The notes beneath the pieces are model-generated. The model was not told the DNA's origin. It did no database searches and saw nothing but the letters and a program-made list of their open reading frames with translations. Below, piece after piece: positions 8,034 through 17,403 of a stretch of 53,347 nucleotides of DNA. A program made the translations under genes and the position numbers. Position 1 is the first letter of the stretch. The number at the start of each line of letters is the position of its first letter. This stretch comes from Streptomyces diastatochromogenes (lineage in GTDB: Bacteria; Actinomycetota; Actinomycetes; Streptomycetales; Streptomycetaceae): NCBI GenBank assembly GCA_001418405.1, contig LIQL01000156.1, positions 1 through 53,347 of the forward strand, written 5' to 3'.

Positions 8034-8920
8034 TGAGTGACCGTATGAACACGCTACGCACAGACATGGAGCGCACGGGCCCGGAACCCCCACCGCCCGG
8101 AGGGGTGCTGTGGACGCTGGTCGGCGACGTCAGATCGCTGCTGACCCTGCCCGCAGCCCTGACGATGCAGGTCGCACACCCCGCGGTGGGCGCCGGCGTG
8201 GACGACCACTCGGTCTTCCGCACCGACCCCTGGGGGCGCGGCGAACGGTCGCTGACCTCGCTCCAGCTGTGGGTCTACGGCGGGCCCGCCGCAGCCGAGG
8301 AGGGCCGCCGGCTGCGGAAACTGCACCGGTCCATCCAGGGCACCGACGCCCACGGCCGCAGGTACCACGCGCTCACCCCCGCGTACTACGCCTGGGTGCA
8401 CGCCACCGGCTACCCCGTCTTCCAGCACGCCCAGCGCTACCTCGGCCGCCCCTTCACCCCCGCGCAGGAACGCCAGCTGTACGCGGAGTGGCTCCAGGTC
8501 GGCCGGATCCTGGGCATCCACGACCGGGACATGCCGCAGACCATCGAGGAGTTCTGGCCGTACTACCGCGGTCTGCTCGACACCGAGATCCAGCAGACCG
8601 CGGTGGTACGGGAGTTGACCGCCACCGACCGGCCGCTGCCGGCCCCGGACCGCGGCCCGTGGTGGGTGCGGCTGCCGCTGCGCCTGGTCTGGCCGGTGCT
8701 CTTCCCGGGCTTCGCCCGCTTCCGCCGGTTCGTCACCATCGGGCTGATGCCGCCGGACGCCCGGCGGGCCATCGGCCTGCCCTGGACCGACGCCCAGGAG
8801 CGCCGGCTGCGCCGCCTGGGCCGGGTGGTGCGCCTGGTGGTGCCCCTGCTGCCGGAGCGGGTGCGGTTCCTGCCGCTCGCCCGCCGCGCCCGCCGGGCCC
8901 GCCGGGCGAGCGCCCGCTAG
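8030..8920 (+). CDS. MpaB-family (DUF2236) oxygenase, second of a tandem pair
   Basis: 296 residues. ATG 8030 overlaps the stop of the preceding gene by 4 nt and follows GGGAG at 7 nt; ATG 8033 is an alternative. It repeats the DUF2236 pattern: MQVAHPAVGAGVDDHS, VYGG, LHRSIQGTD (H99), GRRYHAL and AWVHATGY (121-128). The strong similarity to the gene at 7116 points to an old tandem duplication kept as a coupled pair. The C-terminus is very Arg-rich (RRARRARRAS). Role inferred as for its partner. Confidence 0.87.
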   Translation: MMSDRMNTLRTDMERTGPEPPPPGGVLWTLVGDVRSLLTLPAALTMQVAHPAVGAGVDDHSVFRTDPWGRGERSLTSLQLWVYGGPAAAEEGRRLRKLHRSIQGTDAHGRRYHALTPAYYAWVHATGYPVFQHAQRYLGRPFTPAQERQLYAEWLQVGRILGIHDRDMPQTIEEFWPYYRGLLDTEIQQTAVVRELTATDRPLPAPDRGPWWVRLPLRLVWPVLFPGFARFRRFVTIGLMPPDARRAIGLPWTDAQERRLRRLGRVVRLVVPLLPERVRFLPLARRARRARRASAR

Positions 8921-8930
8921 TGACGCGGAC

Positions 8931-8960
8931 GGGCGGAGCCGGACGCGCCGGACCCCGCCC
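8931..8960. terminator. Bidirectional terminator hairpin
   Basis: GGGCGG (8931-8936) pairs with CCGCCC (8955-8960), and inside it CCGG pairs with CCGG. It lies between the convergent ends of the oxygenase and the M1 peptidase genes. Confidence 0.5.
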
Positions 8961-8971
8961 GCCGCCACCGG

Positions 8972-10459
8972 TCAGTGACCGGCGTGCACCTCGTGGGTGG
9001 CCTGGATCTGCTTCCACGACTTGGGCTGGGCGACCGGGCCGCGCGCGACGAACGCCCGCGCGCCCGCCGCGGCGGCCGGCCGGGTCGGCTGGTACAGCCA
9101 GGTGTCGAAGAACTCGGCCAGCGGCTTCCCGGACTTCTTCTCGGCGAACTTCACGAAGTCGCCGACCGCGGCGTTGCCGTACCGGTGCTCCGTCGGCCAC
9201 GACTTCAGCAGGTCGAAGAAGACCTCGTCACCGAGCTTGTTGCGCAGCGCCTGGAGGGCCAGCGCGCCCCGGTCGTAGACCGCCGAGTCGAACTGCTTGT
9301 CCGGGCCCGGGTCGCCCGGCTTCACCGTCCAGAACGGGTCGTCGGCCGGGTGCTGGGCGTAGGTGTAGTCCGCCAGCTGCTGCGCGGTGCCCTCGCCCTC
9401 CTTCTCCGACCACAGCCACTGGCTGTACGCGGCGAAGCCCTCGTTGAGCCAGATGTCCTTCCAGTCCTTCAGCGACACGCTGTCGCCGTACCACTGGTGC
9501 GCCAACTCGTGCACGACCACCGAGACGTTGGCGCCCTTGTCGAACGCCTTCTTGCCGTAGAACGGGCGGGTCTGGGTCTCCAGCGCGTACCCGGCCGGGA
9601 CGTTGGGGACGTAGCCGCCGACCGAGTTGAACGGATACGGACCGAAGACGCTCTGGAGCCACTCGGTGACCTCGGTGGTGCGCTCGATGCTCGCCCGCGC
9701 AGCCCCCAGGTTCGCGCCCAGGTCCGGGCTGACCGCGTTGATCACCGGCAGGCCGTCGGCGGTGGTGTCGGTGGTGATGTCGAACTTGCCGATCGCCAGC
9801 GTGGTCAGGTACGTCGCCTGCGGCTTGTCCGAGCGCCAGTTGAAGCGCGTCCAGCCGAGCTTGGAGGACTTCGAGGTCAGCACGCCGTTGCTGAGCGCCT
9901 GGGTGCCGTCCGGCACCGCGACGGAGATGTCGTACGTCGCCTTGTCGGTGGGGTGGTCGTTGCTGGGGAACCACCACACCGCGGACTCGGGCTCCTGCGC
10001 GACCACGCCGCCGTCCGGCGTCCGGGCCCAGGCGGTGAAGCCGTCGATCTTCAGCTCGGAGGGCTTGCCCGCGTAGCGGACGACCACGCTGACGTCCTTG
10101 CCCTTCTCCAGGGGCGTGGCCGGCGTCACCTCCAGCTCGTGCTTCCCGGACGTGGCGAAGGTGGCCTTCTTGCCGTTGATCCGGATCTCGCTGACCTTCA
10201 GGCCGAAGTCCAGGTTGAAGCGGGAGAGGTCCTGCGTGGTCCGGGCGAGCAGGGTCGCCGTGCCCTCCAGCAGGTCCGTCGCCGGCTGGTACTTCAGCCG
10301 GAGGTCGTAGTGGGAGACGCGGTACCCGCCGTTGCCGCTCTCGGGGTAGTAGCTGTCGCCCGCACCCGGGGCACCCGGCGTGAAGTCGGCGGCCGACGCC
10401 GGGATCGCCAGCATCAGGCTGAGCGCGGCCGCGCCCGGGACCAGGAGTCTGTGACGCAC
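8972..10459 (-). CDS. Secreted M1 family metallopeptidase (aminopeptidase N-like)
   Basis: 495 residues from GTG 10459 with GGAGG 4 nt upstream. Residues 1-24 are a signal peptide (AAALSLMLAIPASAA). Zinc site: HELAH at 317-321 with E340 in NEGFA, the HExxH-x18-E pattern of the gluzincin M1 family; PAGYALET at 288-295 occupies the position of the GxMEN substrate motif in diverged form. At 495 residues it has the beta-sandwich plus thermolysin-like domains but lacks the large helical C-terminal domain of full-length PepN. Expected extracellular aminopeptidase. The gene is divergent from an X-prolyl peptidase, and an M14 peptidase follows, forming a secreted protease cluster. Confidence 0.92.
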   Translation of the reverse strand: MRHRLLVPGAAALSLMLAIPASAADFTPGAPGAGDSYYPESGNGGYRVSHYDLRLKYQPATDLLEGTATLLARTTQDLSRFNLDFGLKVSEIRINGKKATFATSGKHELEVTPATPLEKGKDVSVVVRYAGKPSELKIDGFTAWARTPDGGVVAQEPESAVWWFPSNDHPTDKATYDISVAVPDGTQALSNGVLTSKSSKLGWTRFNWRSDKPQATYLTTLAIGKFDITTDTTADGLPVINAVSPDLGANLGAARASIERTTEVTEWLQSVFGPYPFNSVGGYVPNVPAGYALETQTRPFYGKKAFDKGANVSVVVHELAHQWYGDSVSLKDWKDIWLNEGFAAYSQWLWSEKEGEGTAQQLADYTYAQHPADDPFWTVKPGDPGPDKQFDSAVYDRGALALQALRNKLGDEVFFDLLKSWPTEHRYGNAAVGDFVKFAEKKSGKPLAEFFDTWLYQPTRPAAAAGARAFVARGPVAQPKSWKQIQATHEVHAGH

Positions 10460-10612
10460 GAGTCCTCCAACTCGTAGGGGAGGTCGATCTCTTACGGAGC
10501 TTATGTACGCATCGCAGGCCGCGTCATGTCCATGGCCACATCTGACACATGACCGACATCTCACCGACACGAGCCCCGGACGGACCCCTTCTGCACGGGA
10601 GTTGACCCGCGC

Positions 10613-10618
10613 TACGGT
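10613..10618 (+). promoter_or_regulatory. Candidate leaderless -10 for the X-prolyl peptidase gene
   Basis: TACGGT ends 6 nt before the GTG at 10625, and no purine-rich ribosome site is present, so the mRNA may begin at the start codon. The TTGACC at 10602-10607 is too close to serve as its -35. Confidence 0.4.
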
Positions 10619-10624
10619 CCGGCC

Positions 10625-12598
10625 GTGACGATACGCACGGGAACCCCCCACCCCCCATGGAAGACCCTCGTCCTGTCCGCCGTCCTCGCCCTCCTGGCCC
10701 TGGTCGCCGTCCCCGGCTCGGCGGGCGCGGCCCCCGCTCCCCGGGAGAGCAAGCCGGTCTACTCCTACGCCCACGCCGTCCGCGAGACGGTCTGGGTGGA
10801 CACCGGTCTCGACGGCGACGGCGACGGCCGCCCCGACCGGGTCGCGGCCGACATCGTCCGGCCCGCCGAACCCGCCCGGCAGGGCCGCCGGATACCCGTG
10901 ATCATGGATGCGAGCCCCTACTACTCCTGCTGCGGACGCGGCAACGAAAGCCAGAAGAAGACCTACGACGCCCAGGGCCGCCCGGTCCAGTTCCCGCTCT
11001 TCTACGACAACTACTTCGTGCCGCGCGGCTACGCGACCGTCCTCGTCGACCTGGCCGGAACCAATCGCTCGGACGGCTGCATCGACGTCGGCGGCCGCTC
11101 GGACGTCCAGTCGGCCAAGGCCGTCGTCGACTGGCTGGGCGGGCGGGCGCGCGGCTACACCGCCCGCAGCGGCGGGAAACCCGTCACCGCCGACTGGTCC
11201 AACGGCAACACCGGCATGATCGGCAAGAGTTGGGACGCCACCGTCGCCAACGGGGTCGCCGCCACCGGCGTCCCGGGCCTGAAGACCATCGTCCCGATCG
11301 CCGGCATCTCCTCCTGGTACGACTACTACTTCGCCCAGGGCGCCCCCCTCTACGACGGCGGCCCCGACGGACTCGCCAGCGCCGTCGAGAGCCCCGGCGC
11401 GCACAAGAACTGCGCCGCGGTCCAGAAGAAGCTCGTCGACGGCGCCCCGCGCAACGGCGACTGGACCGACCTGTGGACCGAACGGGACTACGTCCGCAAC
11501 GCCGACAAGGTCCGTGCCAGCGTCTTCCTCGTCCACGGCATGCAGGACCTCAACGTCCGCACCAAGCACTTCGGCCAGTGGTGGGACGCGCTCGCCCGGC
11601 ATGGCGTCCAGCGCAAGATCTGGCTCTCCCAGACCGGCCACGTCGACCCGTTCGACTACCGCCGCGCCGACTGGGTCCGCACCCTCCACCAGTGGTTCGA
11701 CCACTACCTGATGGGCTACGACAACGGCATCGAGCGCGCCCCGATGGCCGACGTGGAGCGCGCCCCCGACACCTGGCGCACCGACGCGCGGTGGCCGGCC
11801 CCGGGCACCGCCGCGGTCACCCTGCACCCGCGCACCGGCACCACCGCCGGCGTCGGCGCGCTGGGCACCAGGCCGACCCCGGCCGGCCAGACCGCGTCCT
11901 TCACCGACGACCCGCAGCTCGGCGAGGCCGACTGGTCCGCCGCCGTCGACCGCGCGACCCCGGCCAAGGCCGGCTTCACCACCGGTCCGCTGACCGCACC
12001 GCTCCGGCTCTCCGGCGCCGGCACGGTGACCGTCACCGCCACCCCCAGCACCACCAGCGCGCACCTGACCGCGGTCCTCGTCGACCTCGGCCCGGACACC
12101 ATCCGCAACTACGGGGGCGACGGCGAGGGCATCGTCACCCGCGGCAACAGCACCTGCTGGGGCGCCGGCACCACCGGTGACACCGGCTGCTTCAAGGAGA
12201 CCGCCGCCGACACCAGCAAGGTCGACCACACCGTCTTCAGCCGCGGCTGGGCCGACCTCGGCCACGCCACCGACCCGCAGCACGGCCACCCGCTGACCCC
12301 CGGCAAGCCCTACACCCTCACCCTCCAACTCGCCGCCAGCGACCACATCGTGCCGGCCGGGCACCGGCTCGCGCTGATCGTGGCCGGCACCGACGCCCAC
12401 CTCATCGACCCACCCGCCTCCCGCCCCACGCTCACCCTGGACCTGGCCCGCACCGCCGCCCGGCTGCCGCTCACCGGCGGCGCCCCGGCGCTCGCCCGGG
12501 CCACCGCCGGCACCCCGGCGACCGTCCACCCGACCGGGACCGCCCTGACGGGCATCGCCCCGCCGCCGGCCCCGAGCCGGCTGCCGTACGGCGACTGA
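10625..12598 (+). CDS. Secreted Xaa-Pro dipeptidyl-peptidase (S15-type)
   Basis: 657 residues. A hydrophobic segment at 14-35 ending GSAGAA indicates a signal peptide. The alpha/beta-hydrolase catalytic triad is visible: S202 in GKSWDA, D308 in HGMQDLNV, H339 in TGHVDPF, with the oxyanion-region [10 protein letters not shown] at 142-151. The C-terminal part (about 390-620) is the jelly-roll domain of the PepX/CocE C-terminal family. The enzyme releases X-Pro dipeptides from N-termini outside the cell. It lacks a recognisable ribosome site and is probably leaderless. Its neighbours, an M1 aminopeptidase and an M14 carboxypeptidase, would complement its specificity in using extracellular peptides. 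Confidence 0.92.
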   Translation: MTIRTGTPHPPWKTLVLSAVLALLALVAVPGSAGAAPAPRESKPVYSYAHAVRETVWVDTGLDGDGDGRPDRVAADIVRPAEPARQGRRIPVIMDASPYYSCCGRGNESQKKTYDAQGRPVQFPLFYDNYFVPRGYATVLVDLAGTNRSDGCIDVGGRSDVQSAKAVVDWLGGRARGYTARSGGKPVTADWSNGNTGMIGKSWDATVANGVAATGVPGLKTIVPIAGISSWYDYYFAQGAPLYDGGPDGLASAVESPGAHKNCAAVQKKLVDGAPRNGDWTDLWTERDYVRNADKVRASVFLVHGMQDLNVRTKHFGQWWDALARHGVQRKIWLSQTGHVDPFDYRRADWVRTLHQWFDHYLMGYDNGIERAPMADVERAPDTWRTDARWPAPGTAAVTLHPRTGTTAGVGALGTRPTPAGQTASFTDDPQLGEADWSAAVDRATPAKAGFTTGPLTAPLRLSGAGTVTVTATPSTTSAHLTAVLVDLGPDTIRNYGGDGEGIVTRGNSTCWGAGTTGDTGCFKETAADTSKVDHTVFSRGWADLGHATDPQHGHPLTPGKPYTLTLQLAASDHIVPAGHRLALIVAGTDAHLIDPPASRPTLTLDLARTAARLPLTGGAPALARATAGTPATVHPTGTALTGIAPPPAPSRLPYGD

Positions 12599-12605
12599 CC
12601 GGCCC

Positions 12606-12637
12606 GGGGGCCGTCCCGCGCCCGCGGGACGGCCCCC
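12606..12637 (+). terminator. Terminator after the X-prolyl peptidase gene
   Basis: Bases 12606-12620 are perfectly complementary to 12623-12637, a very strong GC hairpin starting 8 nt after the stop codon. Confidence 0.75.
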
Positions 12638-12668
12638 ACCCACGCTGCCGACACCCGGAGGCACCCTC

Positions 12669-14024
12669 GTGGCACCCCGCAGCCCGTTCCGCTCCCGCGG
12701 CCTCGTCCTCGGCGCGCTGGCCGCCGCCCTCACCGCCGCGTTCGCTCCCGTCCCGTCCGCCCGGACCGCGCCACCGCCCGTGCCGCGGACGGGATTCGAG
12801 GTCAGCCACGGCGCCCGCTGGACCAGCGAGCCGGAGGAGACCGCGTTCCTCGCCGCCGTCGCCCGCGCCCCGGGAGCTGCGACGCGCGTCCGCATCGACC
12901 GGATCGGCACCACCGTCCAGGGCCGTCCGCTGCGCCTGGCCCGCCTCGGCACCGCCGCCCCCGCGGGACCCGCCGGCGTCCGACGCGGCACCTCCGTGCT
13001 GCTGATCTGCTCGCAGCACGGCGACGAGCCCGCCGGCCGCGAGGCGTGCCTGACCACCGTCCGCGACCTCGCCCTGGCGAAGGATCCGGCCACCCGGCGC
13101 TTCCTGGCGCGCACCAGCGTGCTGGTCGTCCCCACCGCGAACCCCGACGGCCGGGCCGCCGACACCCGCGGCAACGCCGACGGCACCGACGTCAACCGCG
13201 ACCACCTCGCGCTGACCACCCCCGAAGCCCGCGCGATGGCCGCGGTGCTCCGCGACCACCGCCCCGACACTGTCTACGACCTGCACGAATACACCCCCAC
13301 GGAGCCCTACTACGTCAAGGACCTGCTCTCGCTGTGGCCGCGCAACCCGAACACCGCGGCCGCCCTCCACCGCGCATCGACCGCGCTGTCCGAGGACTTC
13401 GTCGGCCCCGCCGTCCGGGCGGCCGGCTTCAGCACCGGCGTCTACGGCATCTGGACCGACCCGGCCACCGGCGCTCCCGTGAAGCAGGTCGCCGGCGACG
13501 GACAGGAGCGGATCCTGCGCAACACCGCCGGGATCAAGGGGTCCGTCGGTCTCCTCGTGGAGACCCGCGTCGACCCGCTCCCGGGCCGTCCGAGCCGCGC
13601 CGCGAACACCACCGACGGGACCGACCCGGCGCGCACCCACCGCCGTCGGGTGGACTCCCAACTCGCCGGCCTGAAAGGGCTGTTCGCCTTCGTGGACCGG
13701 CACCGCGCACGGATCGCGGCGGCCACCGCGGCGGCCCGCACCGCCGGCCTGGCCGACCGCGGCCCGATCTACCTCGGCGGCGCCGACAACGACCCCCCGA
13801 CCGCGGACCGCATCCTGACCCGCCCGCCGCGCGCCTACCGCCTGGCCCCGGCACCGTTCGCCCGGGTCGCACCGGTCCTGGCGGCGCACGGCGTGCACTG
13901 GCGGCGGGACGGCGACGGCGGCGCCACCGTCCCGCTGCGCCAGTCACTGCGCGCGCTGGTCCCGCTGCTGCTGGACGCGCGCGCCGACCATCACGTCGCG
14001 GTCGGCACCCCGGTCGACCCCTGA
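12669..14024 (+). CDS. Secreted M14 family zinc carboxypeptidase
   Basis: 451 residues from GTG 12669 preceded by GGAGG at 7 nt. Signal peptide about 1-32 ([15 protein letters not shown]). Metal ligands of the M14 fold: H117 and E120 in QHGDE, H206 in YDLHE; NPDG at 158-161 and VNRDH at 175-179 are typical substrate-pocket blocks. VETR near 297 supplies the likely catalytic Glu. An exported carboxypeptidase or amidase acting on peptides is expected; a peptidoglycan-type substrate cannot be excluded. Its 3' end overlaps the convergent D-amino-acid oxidase gene by 34 nt. Confidence 0.9.
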   Translation: MAPRSPFRSRGLVLGALAAALTAAFAPVPSARTAPPPVPRTGFEVSHGARWTSEPEETAFLAAVARAPGAATRVRIDRIGTTVQGRPLRLARLGTAAPAGPAGVRRGTSVLLICSQHGDEPAGREACLTTVRDLALAKDPATRRFLARTSVLVVPTANPDGRAADTRGNADGTDVNRDHLALTTPEARAMAAVLRDHRPDTVYDLHEYTPTEPYYVKDLLSLWPRNPNTAAALHRASTALSEDFVGPAVRAAGFSTGVYGIWTDPATGAPVKQVAGDGQERILRNTAGIKGSVGLLVETRVDPLPGRPSRAANTTDGTDPARTHRRRVDSQLAGLKGLFAFVDRHRARIAAATAAARTAGLADRGPIYLGGADNDPPTADRILTRPPRAYRLAPAPFARVAPVLAAHGVHWRRDGDGGATVPLRQSLRALVPLLLDARADHHVAVGTPVDP

Positions 14025-15052
14025 GCCGGCGCGACCTCGGCCCGCACCAGGCGCAGCACCTCGTCCGCGCACCCCCAGGAGACAGTCACCCCCGCACCCC
14101 CGTGCCCGTAGTTGTGCACGCACACCGTCCCGTCCGGCAGCCGCTCGGCCGCCAGCCGCACCGCCGGACGGGCCGGCCGCAGCCCCACCCGGTGCGCCAG
14201 CACGCGGGCCCGCGCCACCTCGGGGAGGTACCGGGCGCACCGCGCCACGATCGCCTCCGCCACCGCCGGGTCCGGCTCCCGCGACCAGGCCCCCTCCCGC
14301 GCCGTGCCGCCCAGCACGAGCCCGAAGGGCTGCGGCAGCACGTACGCGGTGTCCTCCGCGCCCGCGTCGGCCGCGGTGAACCACTCCGTGACGCCCGGAT
14401 TCTCCACGATCACCAACTGCCCCTGGACCGGGTGCACCGACGCGTCCGGGACCAACTCCCGGGCCCCGAGCCCGGAGCAGTTCACCACCGCCCGGACCCC
14501 GTCGGCCGCCTCCGCCAGGGACGCCACCGCACCCGTCACCACCGTCCCGCCGGCCGCCACCAGCCGCCGTTCCAGATGGCCCAGGTGCACCGGCATGTCC
14601 ACCAGCGGCGTACGGGCCCGCCACCCCGCCGCACACCCCGCGGGCAACTCCCCGGCGCGGGCCCGCCGCAGCCCGGGCAGCGCGGCGTACCAGGCGTCGA
14701 GTCCCGCCTCCAGGCCCGCGTCGCCGCCGTCCGCCGCGGGCGCGCTCGCGAACGTGCCCGTCACCAGCCGGGCCCCGGTCTCCGCCGGCCGCCCGGCCAG
14801 TTCGCCGAGCACCTCCAGCGAGCGCAGCGACCAGCGCACCGCCTCGTCGTACGGCTGGATCCGGTACGGCCAGCACAGGCCGCCGGCCACCGCCGAGGTG
14901 GTGTCGCCGGCCGTGTCCCGGGCCACCACCCGCACCCGGTACCCGGCCTCCGCGAGCACGACCGCCGAGGTCAGGCCGATCACCCCGCCGCCGATCACGC
15001 ATATCTCCGGGGCCGTCGCCCCGCCCGTCGCCACTGATCGCCGTTCCGTCAT
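13991..15052 (-). CDS. FAD-dependent D-amino-acid oxidase
   Basis: 353 residues from ATG 15052, with AGGAGG 9 nt upstream. The FAD dinucleotide motif [19 protein letters not shown] is at about 19-37. [12 protein letters not shown] and the C-terminal [15 protein letters not shown] block are hallmarks of D-amino-acid oxidases. It deaminates D-amino acids to 2-oxo acids with H2O2 production. A longer in-frame reading back to ATG 15193 (after GGAGGAGG) exists, but the added 47 codons have lower GC at third positions and lie before the FAD motif, so I prefer 15052. The gene overlaps the convergent M14 peptidase gene by 34 nt and is divergent from the FUSC gene. Confidence 0.9.
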   Translation of the reverse strand: MTERRSVATGGATAPEICVIGGGVIGLTSAVVLAEAGYRVRVVARDTAGDTTSAVAGGLCWPYRIQPYDEAVRWSLRSLEVLGELAGRPAETGARLVTGTFASAPAADGGDAGLEAGLDAWYAALPGLRRARAGELPAGCAAGWRARTPLVDMPVHLGHLERRLVAAGGTVVTGAVASLAEAADGVRAVVNCSGLGARELVPDASVHPVQGQLVIVENPGVTEWFTAADAGAEDTAYVLPQPFGLVLGGTAREGAWSREPDPAVAEAIVARCARYLPEVARARVLAHRVGLRPARPAVRLAAERLPDGTVCVHNYGHGGAGVTVSWGCADEVLRLVRAEVAPAQGSTGVPTAT

Positions 15053-15423
15053 CTCCGTGCCCTCCTGGGGTCCCGTTGCCTGCTCTCCGTGGTCCCGCCG
15101 TGTGCCGGGGCCGTGGTCGGCCCCTCCCTCCTGCCCGTCCACCCGGCGCCCTGGGTTTCGACGCCTGATCGGCCCGCCGTCCTGCGAACCCATCACCGTC
15201 CACCCTCCTCCACCTGTGATCTTGTCCACTTGTGATCTTCGCGTAACCCTCCGGAAGCACTCCGGACAGAACCGGACCGTAGGCTGGAGGGGCCCCCGGT
15301 GGACCGGCACCCGCCCCACCGGCCGGGCCCCGGCACCGTCGGCCGATGACGCCCCTCGGATCCGCCCGCGACCCCCCTGGGGCCGCGCCCCGCATCCCAC
15401 TCCGCCATCGCCCGAGGAGACCC
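15053..15423. promoter_or_regulatory. Divergent intergenic region between D-amino-acid oxidase and FUSC genes
   Basis: About 370 bp without a convincing gene. It holds a tandem repeat: CCACCTGTGATCTT at 15210-15223 and CCACTTGTGATCTT at 15226-15239, 13 of 14 bases identical with a 16-bp period. TAGGCT near 15280-15285 is a possible -10 for the FUSC gene. The repeat may be an operator for one or both genes. Confidence 0.4.
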
Positions 15424-17382
15424 ATGCCCCGCCACCGGCGCGCCGTCCCCGCCTGGCTCGCCCACCCCTTCCGCTGGCAGCGGCTGCCCGTGCCCTGGGC
15501 GGCGGTGGCCCGGGGCGCGCTCTGCGCGGGACCGCTCCTGGCCGCGGGGATCGCCACCGGCCACCCGGCCCCCGGCGTGCTCATCGCCCTCGGCTCGATG
15601 CTGGCGGGCGTCAACGACCGCCCGGGCACCCGGCGCACCGGCATCGTCCACATCGGCCTGCCCGCGCTGGCCGCGGCCCTCGGCATGCTGACGGGCGCCT
15701 CGCTGCGGGCCGCCGACGCCGGCTGGTGGGTGGTGCCGGCGCTCGCCGCGGTCGGCTTCGTCTCCGGCGCGGGCAGCGTGGCCGGGCCGGTGCGCTCCAC
15801 CGCCGCCATGCAGATGCTCGCCGCCACCGTCCTCGGCGCGGGCATGCCGCTGCCCGGCGCGCCCTGGGCCAAGGCCCTCGCCGTCCTCGCCGGCTGCCTG
15901 TGGCTGCTGCTGCTCCGCCTCGTCCTGCGCACGCCGCGCCCGGCGGGCGGACCGCTGCACGGGGAACGGGCCGCGGTCGCCACCGTCTTCGACGCGCTCG
16001 CCGACGCCCTGGAGGCGGTCGGCGGCCCGGGCGCGGAGCCCGCCCGCCGCCGGCTCACCGCGGCTCTGGACCGCGCCGACGAGGCGCTGCGGTTGCGCCG
16101 GCTCACCGACCGGCTGCTGCGCCGCCCGGCCCGCCCCGAGGAACTCCTGCTGGCCGAGCGCTTCGCCGCGGCCACCGCGCTCTGCGAGGCCAGCGTCGCG
16201 CTGCTGTGGGAGGCACGACCGCTGCCGCCGCGGGTCGCCGCGAGCCCCCGCCGCTTCGCCGCGGCGCTGCGCACCGGCCGACCGCCCGGCCGGCTCGCCG
16301 CACCGGAGCACAGCTCCGCCGCCCGCGGCGCCTTCGACCACGCCCTCCTGGACGCCGCCGTCGCCTTCGACCGGGACCGGCCGCTGCCCCGGCCCGCAGC
16401 GGGCCCCGACACCCCGCCGGAACGCGCCGGCGGCACCCGCGGCACACTCGGCCCGGCGGGCCGGGACTACGGCCTCCGGGTCGCCCTGTGCATCGGCGCC
16501 AGCACCACGGCGGCGCTGCTGCTGCGCGCCGACCACTGGTACTGGCTGCCGGCCACCGTCACCTTCCTCGTCAAGCCCGATCTGGGCCCGCTGTTCTCCC
16601 GCACCGCCAACCGCTTCGCCGGCACCGCCGCCGGCGTGCTGGTCTTCGCGGTGGCCGGGACACTGCTCTCCGGGAGCTGGTGGCCGGCCCTGATGGCCGG
16701 TGCGGGCGGGGCGCTGCTGCCGTTCGCCACCCGGCACTTCGCGCTGCAGACCGGGGCGATCACCGTGATGGTGCTCTCGTTCGTGCACGTCGGCGGCGCA
16801 CCGCAGGCCGCCCCCGAGCGGATCGTGGACACCTCCCTCGCATGCGCGATCGTGCTCGTCGTCGGCCACCTGCCGCGCCTCGCCGATCCGCGCCGCCGGG
16901 TCGGCCCACGGGTCACCGAGGCGCTGCGCAGCACCGAACGCTTCCTGCGCTACGTCCTCGAACCCCGGCCGGCGGCCCCCGCCGACCCCACGGCCGTGGC
17001 CGTCCGGCGGCTGGCGCTGCGCCGGGCCGCCTACCGGACGTTGGCGCAGGCCCGGGCCGCCGCGGAGACCGCCGCCGCGGAGTTCCGGCCGTCCAGGGAG
17101 CCCGGCCCCGACTGGCTGACCGTGGTCACCGCCGTGGAACGCATCGTCGACGCCGCCACCGCCTGCGCCGTCCGCCTCGACCGCGGCGCCCGGCGCCCTG
17201 GCCCGGAGGAGGCCGAGCGCCTCTGCCGGGCGCTCGCCGCCACGGCCGACGCGGTGGAGGCGCCCGGCCGCCGCCCGCCGGGCACCCCGCCGCCGGCCCT
17301 GCGACCCGTCCCGGACTGTGCGACCCTCACCGACGTCGCCGCCGAACTGGAGCGCCTGCGGGAGTACGCGGCCGTCCGGTGA
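15424..17382 (+). CDS. FUSC family integral membrane protein
   Basis: 652 residues from ATG 15424 with GGAG 4 nt upstream; an earlier in-frame ATG at 15346 would add 26 Arg/Pro-rich residues. Two hydrophobic halves flank a cytosolic middle (about 160-350): the first half has segments near 27-60, 75-95 and 100-160; the second, about 353-470, contains WYWLPATVTFLVKPDLGPLFSRTANR, the conserved fusaric-acid-resistance (FUSC) signature. An acidic/Arg-rich cytosolic tail follows. FUSC proteins are relatives of aromatic-acid and plant aluminium-activated exporters. Transport of small organic anions is inferred only from the family. Confidence 0.88.
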   Translation: MPRHRRAVPAWLAHPFRWQRLPVPWAAVARGALCAGPLLAAGIATGHPAPGVLIALGSMLAGVNDRPGTRRTGIVHIGLPALAAALGMLTGASLRAADAGWWVVPALAAVGFVSGAGSVAGPVRSTAAMQMLAATVLGAGMPLPGAPWAKALAVLAGCLWLLLLRLVLRTPRPAGGPLHGERAAVATVFDALADALEAVGGPGAEPARRRLTAALDRADEALRLRRLTDRLLRRPARPEELLLAERFAAATALCEASVALLWEARPLPPRVAASPRRFAAALRTGRPPGRLAAPEHSSAARGAFDHALLDAAVAFDRDRPLPRPAAGPDTPPERAGGTRGTLGPAGRDYGLRVALCIGASTTAALLLRADHWYWLPATVTFLVKPDLGPLFSRTANRFAGTAAGVLVFAVAGTLLSGSWWPALMAGAGGALLPFATRHFALQTGAITVMVLSFVHVGGAPQAAPERIVDTSLACAIVLVVGHLPRLADPRRRVGPRVTEALRSTERFLRYVLEPRPAAPADPTAVAVRRLALRRAAYRTLAQARAAAETAAAEFRPSREPGPDWLTVVTAVERIVDAATACAVRLDRGARRPGPEEAERLCRALAATADAVEAPGRRPPGTPPPALRPVPDCATLTDVAAELERLREYAAVR

Positions 17383-17403
17383 CCCGGGGCGCGCCGGCGC
17401 CCG

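Noticed and set aside
10602..10607. TTGACC as -35 of the X-prolyl peptidase gene
   Set aside because: Only 5 bp from the TACGGT box, too close to act as a pair.
10460..13270. Long minus-strand open frame extending the M1 peptidase N-terminus to 1432 residues
   Set aside because: It runs antisense through the X-prolyl peptidase and M14 genes; the real start is GTG 10459 with ribosome site and signal peptide.
15053..15196. N-terminal extension of the D-amino-acid oxidase from ATG 15193
   Set aside because: GGAGGAGG precedes it, but the extension has weak third-position GC bias and the FAD motif begins properly from 15052.
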